Shown piece by piece: positions 5,999 to 15,065 of a stretch of DNA of 40,282 bases. Both the position numbers and the translations under genes were made by a program. Source of the stretch: an uncultured Granulicella sp. (lineage in GTDB: Bacteria; Acidobacteriota; Terriglobia; Terriglobales; Acidobacteriaceae). Under the pieces are notes generated by a model that saw only the letters and a list, made by a program, of their open reading frames with translations, did no database searches and was not told the origin of the DNA. The stretch lies in the NCBI GenBank assembly GCA_903932155.1, contig CAIZFH010000150.1, positions 1 to 40,282 on the forward strand, written 5' to 3'. Every line of letters starts with the position of its first letter. Within the stretch, counting starts at the first letter, position 1.

Positions 5999-8377
5999 AT
6001 GAAACAAGCAACCCGACCGAGTTCGCGCCGGACACTGACCGCACCGATCCGCAAAGTGCGCTTTGCGTGGGTGGCGATCTTCTTTTGCGTGTGGGTGAGT
6101 GCGATCGGAGTGCGGCTATTTTCGCTACAGGTGGTGCAACACGGCGAGTGGGTGGACAAAGCCAAACGCCAGCAGAACAGTGCTTACGAGCTAGCGCCAC
6201 AACGCGGCGTGCTGTACGACCGCAATCTGCGCGAGTTGGCGATGACAGTGCTGGTGGATTCGATCTTTGTCGATCCCTCTGAGCTGGGCGAGAACCGAGC
6301 CAACGCGGCTGAGATTCTTTCCAAGGTGGTGCATAAGGATGACGAAGACCGATTCACGTCCGAGGCGCAGATGCTGGCGCGATTCAACGACTCGAAGGAT
6401 TTTGCGTGGGTAGCGCGGAGGGTCGACGCGGACACAGCGAATCGCGTACGCGAGTTGAATCTGAAGGGTATTCACTTTCAGAAGGAGTTCAAGCGGTTTT
6501 ATCCGAATAACGACCTTGCCGCGCAGGTGCTGGGCTATGTGGGCAGCGAAGATACGGGATTGGGTGGTCTGGAGCAGGAGTTCGACGACGAGATGCATGG
6601 CACACCCGGCCACATGCTGACGGCGGTGGATGCCAAGCGTCATGTGATGGGCAGTGTGGAGAACGAGCCGCTAGCGGGCGAAAATCTTGTGCTTAGCATT
6701 GATGCAAACATTCAGTACATGGCGGAACGCGCACTGGACGCGCAGATGGCCAAGGTGAAGGCTGCGCACGGCACTGTGGTGGTGCAGGACCCGCACACCG
6801 GGCAGATACTGGCGCTTGCCATTTCGCCGCGCTTCAATCCCAACGACTCGCGGCACATGGAGCCGGGATCGTTGACAAACCTGGCGGTGAGCGATGTGTA
6901 TGAGCCGGGTTCGACCTTCAAGCTGGTGACCTACTCGGCCGCGATTGATGGGGCGGGCGTGGAGCCGACCGACATTGTGGACTGCCAGAACGGCTCGATG
7001 ACCATGTATGGGCGCACACTGCACGATGATAAGTCCGACCACTTCGGCGCGGTGACGGTGCAGTACGCGCTGGAGCACTCGAGCGACGTGGGAGCAGCCA
7101 AGATGGCGCTGAAGACTGGTCCCGACAAATTCTACAAATACATCAAGGGCTTTGGATTCGGTGATCGCACGGGCATCGAGCTGCCCAGCGAGACGCGCGG
7201 GTTGCTACAGAGCCCGAAGAAGTGGGGCTCTACCAGTATTCTGTCGCTGGCGATTGGGCAGGAGGTGGGTGTGACGCCCGTTCAACTTGTGACCATGGTG
7301 AGTGCGATCGCGAATGGCGGGGTGTATATGCCGCCGCACATTCTGCTGCAATCGACGGATGAGGCGAAGGGCGATGCGCGGTTGCAGCCCATGGCCTTCC
7401 ATCCGGCGAACCAGCTTCCAGCGGCGCTGCCGGAAGGCGCACACCGCGTGATCCAGGAGCTGACAGCGGCCAAGATGCGCTCCATGATGCAGGGCATCGT
7501 AACGGAGGGAACGGGCACTGCTGCGCAGTTGAATGGATACAGCGCAGGCGGCAAGACGGGCACAGCACAGAAGGTGGATCCGGCGACGCATACTTACTCG
7601 CATACCAAACTGGTAGCGAGCTTCGCTGGGTTTGCACCGGTCAGTTCGCCGGCGGTCTCGATCGCGGTGGTGATCGATACACCAACGGTGGGCAGCCTGT
7701 ATGGCGCGACGGTGTCGGCGCCAGTATTCCAGACCGTGGCACAACAGGTGCTGGAGTATCTCGGAGTTCCGTACGACCAAACTCTGAAGACGCCCAAGGA
7801 ACTGCGCGCGGCTGCGACTCCAGAGGCAATGCCGGACGATGCTCCAAGTGAGAATGTCGGCGACTTGAACGCAATGTATGATGCGATCAACAATCTGCCG
7901 GCGGACGATCCACTGCGGGCTACGTCCAGCAACGGGCCGAATGCGGGCGCAAGTAATGCTGTAGTTTCGGCGCAAACCGGCAGCGCATCTACCGCGAGCC
8001 CACAGCCCTCCGTCAACACGAAGGCATCGCGCTTTCTGGATCTATTGCCGGCGAAGGCGCTGGCGGTTTTCAAGGCGAATGGGGGGACCAATTCGGCGAT
8101 GCCTGACAGTGCATCCGGCAATTCCACTGCGCTGCGTGCCTCCATGGTTGCACCGCCAGTGCAGCCACGCGGTAACGGCTCTGTGGTGGTGGATGCAGGC
8201 AGGCGCGTGGCAGTGCCATCGTTTACAGGCACGGCCCTGCGCACCGTGGTAGAGACGGCGGCGGGTCTGGGACTGCGGGTGGAACTGGTGGGCAGCGGTG
8301 TGGCGCGTGAACAGGCTCCGGCGGCGGGAACCATGGTTCCACTGGGCACGGAAGTGGTCGTGCGGTTCACACGGTAG
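5999..8377 (+). CDS. ftsI: Septal peptidoglycan transpeptidase FtsI-like with C-terminal PASTA domain
   Basis: 792 residues, a class B penicillin-binding protein that cross-links septal peptidoglycan. There is a cytoplasmic tail, one transmembrane helix (about 22-42), and a pedestal domain beginning around residue 60 (APQRGVLYDRN). The transpeptidase domain has catalytic Ser305 in STFK, the second motif S361-S-D363, and K519-T-G-T. The second motif has Asp where most FtsI proteins have Asn. A linker rich in Ala, Ser and Pro (about 610-720) leads to a single PASTA domain (about 725-792, VPSFTGTALRTVVETAAGLGLRV), making it longer than E. coli FtsI (588). PASTA domains bind peptidoglycan or help position the enzyme. 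Its place between ftsL and murE supports ftsI rather than an elongation PBP. The ATG has no clear ribosome site and follows the repeat-rich gap. Confidence 0.93.
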   Translation: MKQATRPSSRRTLTAPIRKVRFAWVAIFFCVWVSAIGVRLFSLQVVQHGEWVDKAKRQQNSAYELAPQRGVLYDRNLRELAMTVLVDSIFVDPSELGENRANAAEILSKVVHKDDEDRFTSEAQMLARFNDSKDFAWVARRVDADTANRVRELNLKGIHFQKEFKRFYPNNDLAAQVLGYVGSEDTGLGGLEQEFDDEMHGTPGHMLTAVDAKRHVMGSVENEPLAGENLVLSIDANIQYMAERALDAQMAKVKAAHGTVVVQDPHTGQILALAISPRFNPNDSRHMEPGSLTNLAVSDVYEPGSTFKLVTYSAAIDGAGVEPTDIVDCQNGSMTMYGRTLHDDKSDHFGAVTVQYALEHSSDVGAAKMALKTGPDKFYKYIKGFGFGDRTGIELPSETRGLLQSPKKWGSTSILSLAIGQEVGVTPVQLVTMVSAIANGGVYMPPHILLQSTDEAKGDARLQPMAFHPANQLPAALPEGAHRVIQELTAAKMRSMMQGIVTEGTGTAAQLNGYSAGGKTGTAQKVDPATHTYSHTKLVASFAGFAPVSSPAVSIAVVIDTPTVGSLYGATVSAPVFQTVAQQVLEYLGVPYDQTLKTPKELRAAATPEAMPDDAPSENVGDLNAMYDAINNLPADDPLRATSSNGPNAGASNAVVSAQTGSASTASPQPSVNTKASRFLDLLPAKALAVFKANGGTNSAMPDSASGNSTALRASMVAPPVQPRGNGSVVVDAGRRVAVPSFTGTALRTVVETAAGLGLRVELVGSGVAREQAPAAGTMVPLGTEVVVRFTR

Positions 8378-8430
8378 TCACTCTGCGGGTCAGAAAGTCA
8401 GCGAGCCGGCAAGGGACATAGAATCGTAAT

Positions 8431-9927
8431 ATGCAGTGGGCTGACGTGCTAGAAGAAATTACGCGGATCGAGTGCGGCGGGGGCAACTGCGAAGTCGCGG
8501 GCGTCGAGTATGACTCGCGCCGCATACGACGCGGCACGGCCTTTGTCGCTATGCGCGGCGGGACGACCGACGGCAATCGGTATATCGATGCGGCGATTGC
8601 ACAGGGCGCGACGGCCATTGTGACCGACTCGCAAGAGGCCTATGCGAAGCTGCGGATCGAACATCCCACGATGGCCGCTGTGCGGGTAGCTCATGGGCGT
8701 CGCGCGATGGCGGAGCTGAGCGCCGCGGTGCTGGGGCATCCGGAACGGAAGCTCGCGGTGAGTGCGATTACGGGGACGAATGGCAAGACGACGACAGCGT
8801 ATCTGCTGGAGCAGATGCTGCACAGCGTGGGGCGGAAGTGCGTGCTGATTGGGACGATCGAGACGCATGTGGGCGATGAGGTACGCGAGTCGCCGCACAC
8901 GACGCCCGAGGCTTCGGATGTGCTGAAGATCTTTGCGGACGGCGTTGCGGCGGGTGCGACGGAAGCGGTGATGGAGATGAGCTCGCACGCGCTGGACCAG
9001 GAACGCGTGTGGGGGATTCCGGTGGATGTGGCGATCTTCACGAATTTGACGCAGGACCATCTGGATTATCACGGGACGATGGAGAATTATCTAGCGGCGA
9101 AGAAGCGGATGTTTGAGGGGGTGGGTGCGGCGGCTCCGCGCGTAGCTGTAATCAACGCAGACGATCCGGCAACAGAAGCCATTTTGCGCGCCGCACGCCA
9201 CTCGCAGCGCATGATGTACAGCTCGGAGGGACACGGAGATTTTCACGCGGAGCGGATACAGATGCGGGCGAACGAGACGCGATTTAATGTTGTAACAGAT
9301 ATTGGTTCGATGGAAATTCAATCTCCGCTGACGGGGCGGGTGAACGTATCGAACCTACTGGCGGCGATGTGCGCTGCACTGGCGCGGGGACTTTCACTCG
9401 ATGAGATTGCGGTGGCAGCACGCGAATTGAAGCAGGTGCCGGGACGGTTTCAGACGGCACAGGGATCGGCGGAGGCAGGATTCACGGTGGTGGTGGACTA
9501 TGCGCATACGGATGATGCATTGCGGAATCTGATTGCTCTAGCTCGCGAGTTGGTGAAAGAGCGCGGAGGCCGTGTGATTACGCTCTTCGGATGCGGCGGG
9601 GATCGCGACCGGACGAAGAGGCCGCGCATGGGGAGAGCGGCCGCGGAGGGAAGTGACCTGGTGGTACTGACCAGCGACAATCCGCGCAGCGAGGAGCCGA
9701 TGGCGATTATTGACGAGGCGCTGGTCGGCGTTCGCGAGACGACGACCGAGTGTATCGTCGAGCCGGACCGCGCCGTAGCCATCGCGATTGCAATCCGGGC
9801 GGCGCGCATGGGAGATATCGTGTTGCTGGCGGGCAAGGGGCACGAGAAGGTACAGATCATTGGTGATCGAACAATTCCATTCGACGATGTGGTGGTTGCA
9901 GAGACGATTCTGAAGGAGATGCAGTGA
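8431..9927 (+). CDS. murE: UDP-N-acetylmuramoyl-L-alanyl-D-glutamate--2,6-diaminopimelate ligase MurE
   Basis: 498 residues, normal MurE length. An ATP-dependent ligase that adds the third amino acid to the peptidoglycan stem peptide in the cytoplasm. The Mur N-terminal domain includes the SR motif in YDSRRIRRGTAFVA. The central domain has the ATP-binding GTNGKTTTAYLLEQML and the MSSHALDQER segment. The C-terminal domain carries D416-N-P-R419 within SDNPRSEEP, the signature for meso-diaminopimelate rather than lysine. The wall is therefore predicted to be meso-DAP type. The stop overlaps the murF start by four bases (GTGA), which suggests translational coupling. Confidence 0.97.
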   Translation: MQWADVLEEITRIECGGGNCEVAGVEYDSRRIRRGTAFVAMRGGTTDGNRYIDAAIAQGATAIVTDSQEAYAKLRIEHPTMAAVRVAHGRRAMAELSAAVLGHPERKLAVSAITGTNGKTTTAYLLEQMLHSVGRKCVLIGTIETHVGDEVRESPHTTPEASDVLKIFADGVAAGATEAVMEMSSHALDQERVWGIPVDVAIFTNLTQDHLDYHGTMENYLAAKKRMFEGVGAAAPRVAVINADDPATEAILRAARHSQRMMYSSEGHGDFHAERIQMRANETRFNVVTDIGSMEIQSPLTGRVNVSNLLAAMCAALARGLSLDEIAVAARELKQVPGRFQTAQGSAEAGFTVVVDYAHTDDALRNLIALARELVKERGGRVITLFGCGGDRDRTKRPRMGRAAAEGSDLVVLTSDNPRSEEPMAIIDEALVGVRETTTECIVEPDRAVAIAIAIRAARMGDIVLLAGKGHEKVQIIGDRTIPFDDVVVAETILKEMQ

Positions 9928-11309
9928 AGCTGACGCTGGGGCAGGTAGCGGATTGGATCCACGCCGAAGGGGACTTCCCTGGCGATTCGGAGGTGTTGGG
10001 CTACTCCATCGACTCGCGTACGGTAGCGGTGGGGGAACTGTTTTTTGCGGTGCGTGGCGAGCGGCTGGATGGGCATGATTATGTGGAGGCTGCGCTGGCC
10101 AATGGCGCGGTGGCCGCGGTGGTGAGCATGCGCTGGCTGAAGCCGGCGGGAGTGCCTGCGAAACGGCTGCTGCGCGTGCCGGACCACGACGGTTGCGGCG
10201 TGCTCGACAGCCTGCAGCGGTTGGCGCGAGAGGTGCGGCGAAGCTGGGGGAAGCGCGTGGTTGCCATCACTGGTTCGGCGGGCAAGACGACGACGAAGGA
10301 AGCAGTCGCACAGGTGCTGGGTGGTCGCTTTCAGGTGTTGAAGTCGCAGGGCAATTTGAACAATGCGTTCGGGCTTCCGCTGCAACTGCTGAAGCTGGAA
10401 GCCGAGCATGAAGTCGCTGTGATCGAGATGGGCATGAACCACGCGGGCGAGATCACTGCGCTGGCTAGGATCGCGGAGCCGAACTGGGCGGTGGTTACGA
10501 ACGTCGCGCCGGTGCATCTGGAGTATTTTGTCGACGGCATTGCCGGGATTGCGCGCGCGAAGTATGAGTTGATTGAGGCGCTGCCGCCGGATGGAATCGC
10601 GGTGCTGAACTGCGATGATAAATATGTAACGAAGTTTGGCGACGGGATGGCTGCGCGCTCGGTCCTATATGGGACGGGGGAGTGCGCCGAGGTCCGCGCG
10701 GTGCAGGTTACAGAGCTTGGCGCGGAGGGCGTAGTGTTTACCGTGACGGCGCAAGGCGAACAGGCCAGCGTACATCTGCATCTGCTGGGGCGGCACAATG
10801 TACATAACGCGCTGGCCGCGATTGCGGTGGGAGTGCGCAGTGGCATCTCGCTGGCGGAGTGCGCGGCGGCGCTTGGCGAGCTACAGGCGGGCGAGAAGCG
10901 CGGCGAGGTCTTTGCGTGGCGTGGCGCTAACGTCATCAATGATTGCTACAACTCTAATCCACGGGCACTGGATGCGATGGTCGACGCACTGCTGGCGATG
11001 CCGGTAACGCACGAGGGAAGGCACATTGTGGTGGCGGGCGAGATGCTGGAGCTGGGGCCCGAGGGCGAAGAGTTGCATCGAACGTGCGGACTGCGCATGG
11101 CGGAGCGTGGCGTGGATGTGGTGATTGGTGTGCGCGGGTTAGCGGCTGCGCTGGTGGAGGGCGCAACCGGGACGGAGGCGCACTTTGTGGAGACACCGGA
11201 AGAGGCCGGGGCGTGGCTCAGGGCGAACCTGCGGCCCGGTGACGCGGTGCTACTGAAGGCATCGCGTGGTGTGAAGCTGGAGCGCACGCTGGCGTCGCTG
11301 ACGGATTAA
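9924..11309 (+). CDS. murF: UDP-N-acetylmuramoyl-tripeptide--D-alanyl-D-alanine ligase MurF
   Basis: 461 residues. An ATP-dependent ligase that adds D-Ala-D-Ala to the UDP-MurNAc tripeptide, the last cytoplasmic step before lipid I. It has a Mur N-terminal domain (YSIDSRTVAVGELFFAVRGERLDGHDY), the ATP-binding motif ITGSAGKTTTKEAV, the central VIEMGMNHAGEI block, the domain-3 motif NDCYNSNPRALDAMV, and a C-terminus ending GVKLERTL. It starts at a GTG inside the murE stop region. It is the last gene of this dcw fragment. mraY, which usually follows, is absent and a convergent addA lies behind it. Confidence 0.97.
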   Translation: MKLTLGQVADWIHAEGDFPGDSEVLGYSIDSRTVAVGELFFAVRGERLDGHDYVEAALANGAVAAVVSMRWLKPAGVPAKRLLRVPDHDGCGVLDSLQRLAREVRRSWGKRVVAITGSAGKTTTKEAVAQVLGGRFQVLKSQGNLNNAFGLPLQLLKLEAEHEVAVIEMGMNHAGEITALARIAEPNWAVVTNVAPVHLEYFVDGIAGIARAKYELIEALPPDGIAVLNCDDKYVTKFGDGMAARSVLYGTGECAEVRAVQVTELGAEGVVFTVTAQGEQASVHLHLLGRHNVHNALAAIAVGVRSGISLAECAAALGELQAGEKRGEVFAWRGANVINDCYNSNPRALDAMVDALLAMPVTHEGRHIVVAGEMLELGPEGEELHRTCGLRMAERGVDVVIGVRGLAAALVEGATGTEAHFVETPEEAGAWLRANLRPGDAVLLKASRGVKLERTLASLTD

Positions 11310-11311
11310 GT

Positions 11312-11325
11312 TGCGCCGCGGCGCA
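11312..11325. terminator. GC-rich palindrome between convergent murF and addA
   Basis: TGCGCCGCGGCGCA is a perfect 14-base palindrome, placed 3 bases after the murF stop and 30 bases from the addA stop on the other strand. It can act as a short hairpin for both transcripts. There is no following T-run, so intrinsic termination is uncertain. Confidence 0.35.
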
Positions 11326-11354
11326 GACGATTCCCGGACCTCTACTATGTGGAT

Positions 11355-14300
11355 TCAGTCCAGAGGCCACCAGTGCAGGCGGGGCAGGGCGGGATAGTAG
11401 AGCGCAAGGCGGACCTGTTTGGGCGCGGGCCGGTCTGCCGGATGCGGATACTGGGTGAGGACGCGGGCGTAGGTCTCGAGCTGCGGCGCGTAGGTGGCGC
11501 GCTGGGCGGCGAGGAATTCTTCGAGGCCGGATGATCCGTGGGCGACTGTCTTGTAGTCGACGATCCAGAGGACGTCGTCGCCGGGGGCGTGGGGTTCGGA
11601 CCCGGCGCGGAAGGTGCGGTCGATTCGGATAGAGACGGGGCGGATTGCGTCTGAGGATTGCGCGGCGGGCCAGGCAGTGAGAGCGAGTTCGCTGGCAGCA
11701 GAAGAGTTGGGTGCGAGCAGCCATAATCCATCTGGATCGTGCAGAGTGTTTTCCAGAGCAGAGCGGGCCTCGCGGACATAACGATTGATGATGGCTTGGG
11801 GAAGTCCGTCTGCACGCAGGAGAGCGGCGATGCGCGGAGCCCAGGTGGGGAGTTCGGCGAGCAACTCGGCGGGCGAGTAGCCGTTGGCTAGACGATCTGC
11901 GAAGGCTTCAAGCGCGGCGTGAACGACGTTGCCGAAGGTACACGCGGCAAATGAGCCTTCTGGACGGGAGAAGGGGACCTCGTTGGTGGTGGTGTCGCTG
12001 TCCGGATCGCCGTAGGGGAGTTTATGGGCGCGGGCGGTGGAGAAGCGGGCGGCGGGATCGAAGGCGAGAGGCAGGCGTTGCAGGTTGGAGTGGGATCGGG
12101 ATGCGGTTGCGGCCAGGTCGAGGACGAAGGGTTCGGGGGCACGGGGATTCGTGGCGGGATCCCAGGTCTCAGAATCGAGATCTAGGGCGCCCACACCAAG
12201 TTTATCGGAGAAGTGGGCTTGGGCGGCGGGCCAGGCGGCTTGAAGAAGGCTTGCGGGGTGAGGTTTGATTGTGCCGCTGGATGTAATTTGGGGCGCGGCG
12301 AAGAGGTGCAACTCCTGCCGCGCGCGAGTGCAGGCGACATAGAAGAGGCGCTTGCGTTCGGCGGCCTCGCGGGCGTGGTGTATTCCATTGAGCCAACGGG
12401 TGAGGGGATCGATGTTCTCGCCTTTGGCTGCAATGGGGGCGAGCATTAGGTGGGCAGCGCGGTCTTCGGACTGGCCGGATGGTTCGAGTTCGGACCAGGT
12501 GAGCAGGCGGTTGCGATCTACCGCGGACTGTCGTTCGAGCGATGGAACCAGGACGACGTCCCACTCCAGTCCCTTGGCCTTGTGGATGGTGAGGATTTCG
12601 ACGAAGGCAGATTCGGCAGGGATGGAATTGGGTTCGGCAAATAGCTTCTGAAGGTGTCCTTCGATGCGGCTTGAATCGAGCAGACCAGAGGAAGATTTTA
12701 TTTCATGTTGTGATTCAAGTTCATCAAGTAAGTTAAAGAAAATAGATGTATTAATTAGCTCGGTATAGTTGAGGCTTGCATCTCCGCCGAGGGAGCGCCA
12801 GGCGCGTTCCACGAGCTGGGCGGTGGTGAGGCGCGCGCGCTGGCTGGCAGCTGATTCGAGGACGTCCCTCACGCGTTCCATGCGCTGGCGGGAGTCGCCG
12901 GTGAGGAGGTGACCGTGCACAACCATAAGGCGCTGGATGGAGAGGGCTTTCAGGCTTGGATCATCGGCACCGGTGAGGGTGTGCAGGTCGGACAATGAAA
13001 GTCCACAGCAGGGTGAGCGCAGGAGGGCAAGCGTGGCGACGCGGTCTGCGGGGTGGAGCAGGGCGCGGGTGAGTGCGGTGAGGTCGAGAACCTCCTGCCG
13101 CTGGCTGAGAGCATCGATCTCGACCGCGCGGAAGGGGATGGTGCCGCCGGAGTCTTCCTGCTTGAGCGCGGCGACGATCTCGTTAAGATGGGTGCGTGCG
13201 CGCACCAGAACAGCAATAGTCCAGGGCTTGGTGCGGCCCGGAGGAAGGGGCTTTGCCAGCCATTCCCGGGCGATACGCCGGATCGTCTGGGCATCGCGGA
13301 GCCGTGCGGATGCTGTTGTGTCCAAGCTGCGCATCCAGGTCTCAGAATCGAGACCAGGGGCACCCGAATCCGTGGCGGCTGAGATGGGATTGGAGTGCCA
13401 GACGGTAGCGCTGGCGTCCGGCGACGCGGGGAGCGTGGATTGGGCGGGTGTATAAAGGAGGGCCTGCAGGTTGGCCTGATCTGGAAAGATGAGGGCGAAG
13501 TCGCGGTTGAACTGCTCTACCAGGGTGCTCTGGGAGCGGAAGTTTGCGTTGAGGCGGAGGCGGGTGAGCGGCAGGTCGCCAAGGCGCTCCGTTCGCATAG
13601 CCTGGACAAAGCGTTCCACCCGCGCCTGACGGAAGAGGTAAATAGATTGGCGGGGGTCGCCGACCAGGAAGACGGTTTGCGAATAGCTGTCCCAGTTGGC
13701 GGTAAGCCTCTCGATGAGATCGTACTGGGTGGTGGATGTGTCCTGCATTTCGTCAACCAGGAGGTGTTGCAGGCGTGCGCCGAGCGCGGCGGCGAGATCA
13801 TCCGGGCCGGATTCGGCGGCGAGGGCGTGCCGGGCGAGCAGGTTGAGTTCAGTGAAGTCGCACTGGTTGCGGGCGGCGAAGACGAGTTGCAGTTCGACCA
13901 GAGCGCGGCTGAGTACGCGGAAGAGGGATTTGGCGACAGCCCACTGGTCGCGCGGGTAGCGGGCGGGGGGAAGAGAACGGATATTCTGGAATTCCAGGAG
14001 GAGGTCGTCGCGACCGCTGAGTTGATTGAGAATGGCGACGAGACGGGTGTGATGAGGTGATTTTCTATTGTAGTCAAGCTTTAAGTTTTTACTGGTAATA
14101 CCTCTTTCTTTACGTAATTCTCCGCTGCTAGTTGTAAGGAGGTGTATGAGGGCGAGCCAGTGATCGAGGTGAGGAGCGATAGGTTCTGGAGGGGTGCGCA
14201 AACCGGCGCAGAGGGCGATGGGAGAAGCAACTTCAGGGGTGTAGGGAGCTGCGGGTGCGAGGTCGGCGGCGAGGGATGCGAGTTCCGTGAGAAGTCCGAC

Positions 14301-15065
14301 GGGGAAGATTTGCGCGAGCGGCGTGAGGGCGGCCTGGATGGCGTGGTCGAGGGCGAGTTCGAGGCGGAGCAGGACGTTGGCGTCGAGCCATGCGTCGTCG
14401 AGCTGCGCCGGAGCGATGGGGATAAGGTCTCCCCACTGGTCGCGCAGGCGGAGCATTTCGGCCAGTAGCGATTCGCAGTCGGCGAGGTTGCCGTCGCGGT
14501 GCAACAGAAGGTTGCGCAGGGCGTGGTCGAAGGCGGCGTCACCGGTGCCAAGCAGGAGCAACGTGCGGCGAGCCGCCTCGTGGTGAAGAGGCTCGGCGTC
14601 CTCGATGGGAGTGAGGCGTCCTCCTGAGCCGGAGAGCACGGGCAGGGTACGCGCGATCTGGGTGCAGACCGAGTCGATGGTGCGGATGTTGAGGCGGTGC
14701 GGGTGGTCGAGTAGCTCCCATCCGAGCTGGCGATCGCGGACCAGGACGGCCTGGGCGAGTTCGTGCGTCTGCGCCTGAAAGTCGTTCTCTATAGGTACTG
14801 ATTCCGATGCCGCGGCGGCGAGATGGGCGAGGACGCGGTCGCGCATCTCCGCGGTGGCCTTTTTGGTAAAGGTGATGGCGAGGACCTGCTCGGGCTGCTC
14901 GACGGATGGATCGGCGAGGAGTTTGAGCAGACGCTGGATGAGCAGGCCGGTTTTGCCGGAGCCGGCGGGAGCTTCGACGATAAAGGAGCAGCGGATGTCG
15001 AGTGCCTGACGGCGGGCGCCGGCGTCGGGCGGCGTGCTGGAAGGGAAACGGAGGACCTCAGTCAT
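11355..15065 (-). CDS. addA: AddA-like UvrD/Rep-family helicase with C-terminal RecB-type nuclease
   Basis: 1236 residues from the ATG at 15065. This start overlaps the upstream addB-like stop by 8 bases and follows no better site. It is a superfamily 1A helicase. Visible motifs are Walker A APAGSGKT with Lys38, ITFTKKATAEMRDRV, a motif II reading VDEMQDTS where most have DE(F)QDT, VGDPRQSIYLFR, LNANFRS, the motif V region TIHKAKGLEWD, and motif VI FYVACTRAR. The C-terminal 200 residues are a PD-(D/E)XK nuclease with GNVVHAALEAF, D1170-Y-K1172 and QLETYA. With the AddB-like partner it should unwind and resect double-strand breaks and load RecA. Two short AT-rich islands (near 12690-12775 and 14055-14125) interrupt otherwise GC-rich coding. 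They encode charged, Asn/Lys/Ser-rich segments. Confidence 0.9.
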   Translation of the reverse strand: MTEVLRFPSSTPPDAGARRQALDIRCSFIVEAPAGSGKTGLLIQRLLKLLADPSVEQPEQVLAITFTKKATAEMRDRVLAHLAAAASESVPIENDFQAQTHELAQAVLVRDRQLGWELLDHPHRLNIRTIDSVCTQIARTLPVLSGSGGRLTPIEDAEPLHHEAARRTLLLLGTGDAAFDHALRNLLLHRDGNLADCESLLAEMLRLRDQWGDLIPIAPAQLDDAWLDANVLLRLELALDHAIQAALTPLAQIFPVGLLTELASLAADLAPAAPYTPEVASPIALCAGLRTPPEPIAPHLDHWLALIHLLTTSSGELRKERGITSKNLKLDYNRKSPHHTRLVAILNQLSGRDDLLLEFQNIRSLPPARYPRDQWAVAKSLFRVLSRALVELQLVFAARNQCDFTELNLLARHALAAESGPDDLAAALGARLQHLLVDEMQDTSTTQYDLIERLTANWDSYSQTVFLVGDPRQSIYLFRQARVERFVQAMRTERLGDLPLTRLRLNANFRSQSTLVEQFNRDFALIFPDQANLQALLYTPAQSTLPASPDASATVWHSNPISAATDSGAPGLDSETWMRSLDTTASARLRDAQTIRRIAREWLAKPLPPGRTKPWTIAVLVRARTHLNEIVAALKQEDSGGTIPFRAVEIDALSQRQEVLDLTALTRALLHPADRVATLALLRSPCCGLSLSDLHTLTGADDPSLKALSIQRLMVVHGHLLTGDSRQRMERVRDVLESAASQRARLTTAQLVERAWRSLGGDASLNYTELINTSIFFNLLDELESQHEIKSSSGLLDSSRIEGHLQKLFAEPNSIPAESAFVEILTIHKAKGLEWDVVLVPSLERQSAVDRNRLLTWSELEPSGQSEDRAAHLMLAPIAAKGENIDPLTRWLNGIHHAREAAERKRLFYVACTRARQELHLFAAPQITSSGTIKPHPASLLQAAWPAAQAHFSDKLGVGALDLDSETWDPATNPRAPEPFVLDLAATASRSHSNLQRLPLAFDPAARFSTARAHKLPYGDPDSDTTTNEVPFSRPEGSFAACTFGNVVHAALEAFADRLANGYSPAELLAELPTWAPRIAALLRADGLPQAIINRYVREARSALENTLHDPDGLWLLAPNSSAASELALTAWPAAQSSDAIRPVSIRIDRTFRAGSEPHAPGDDVLWIVDYKTVAHGSSGLEEFLAAQRATYAPQLETYARVLTQYPHPADRPAPKQVRLALYYPALPRLHWWPLD

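Noticed and set aside
12937-14060. Plus-strand frames of 170-220 codons across addA
   Set aside because: They are antisense shadows of a gene with intact helicase motifs on the minus strand.
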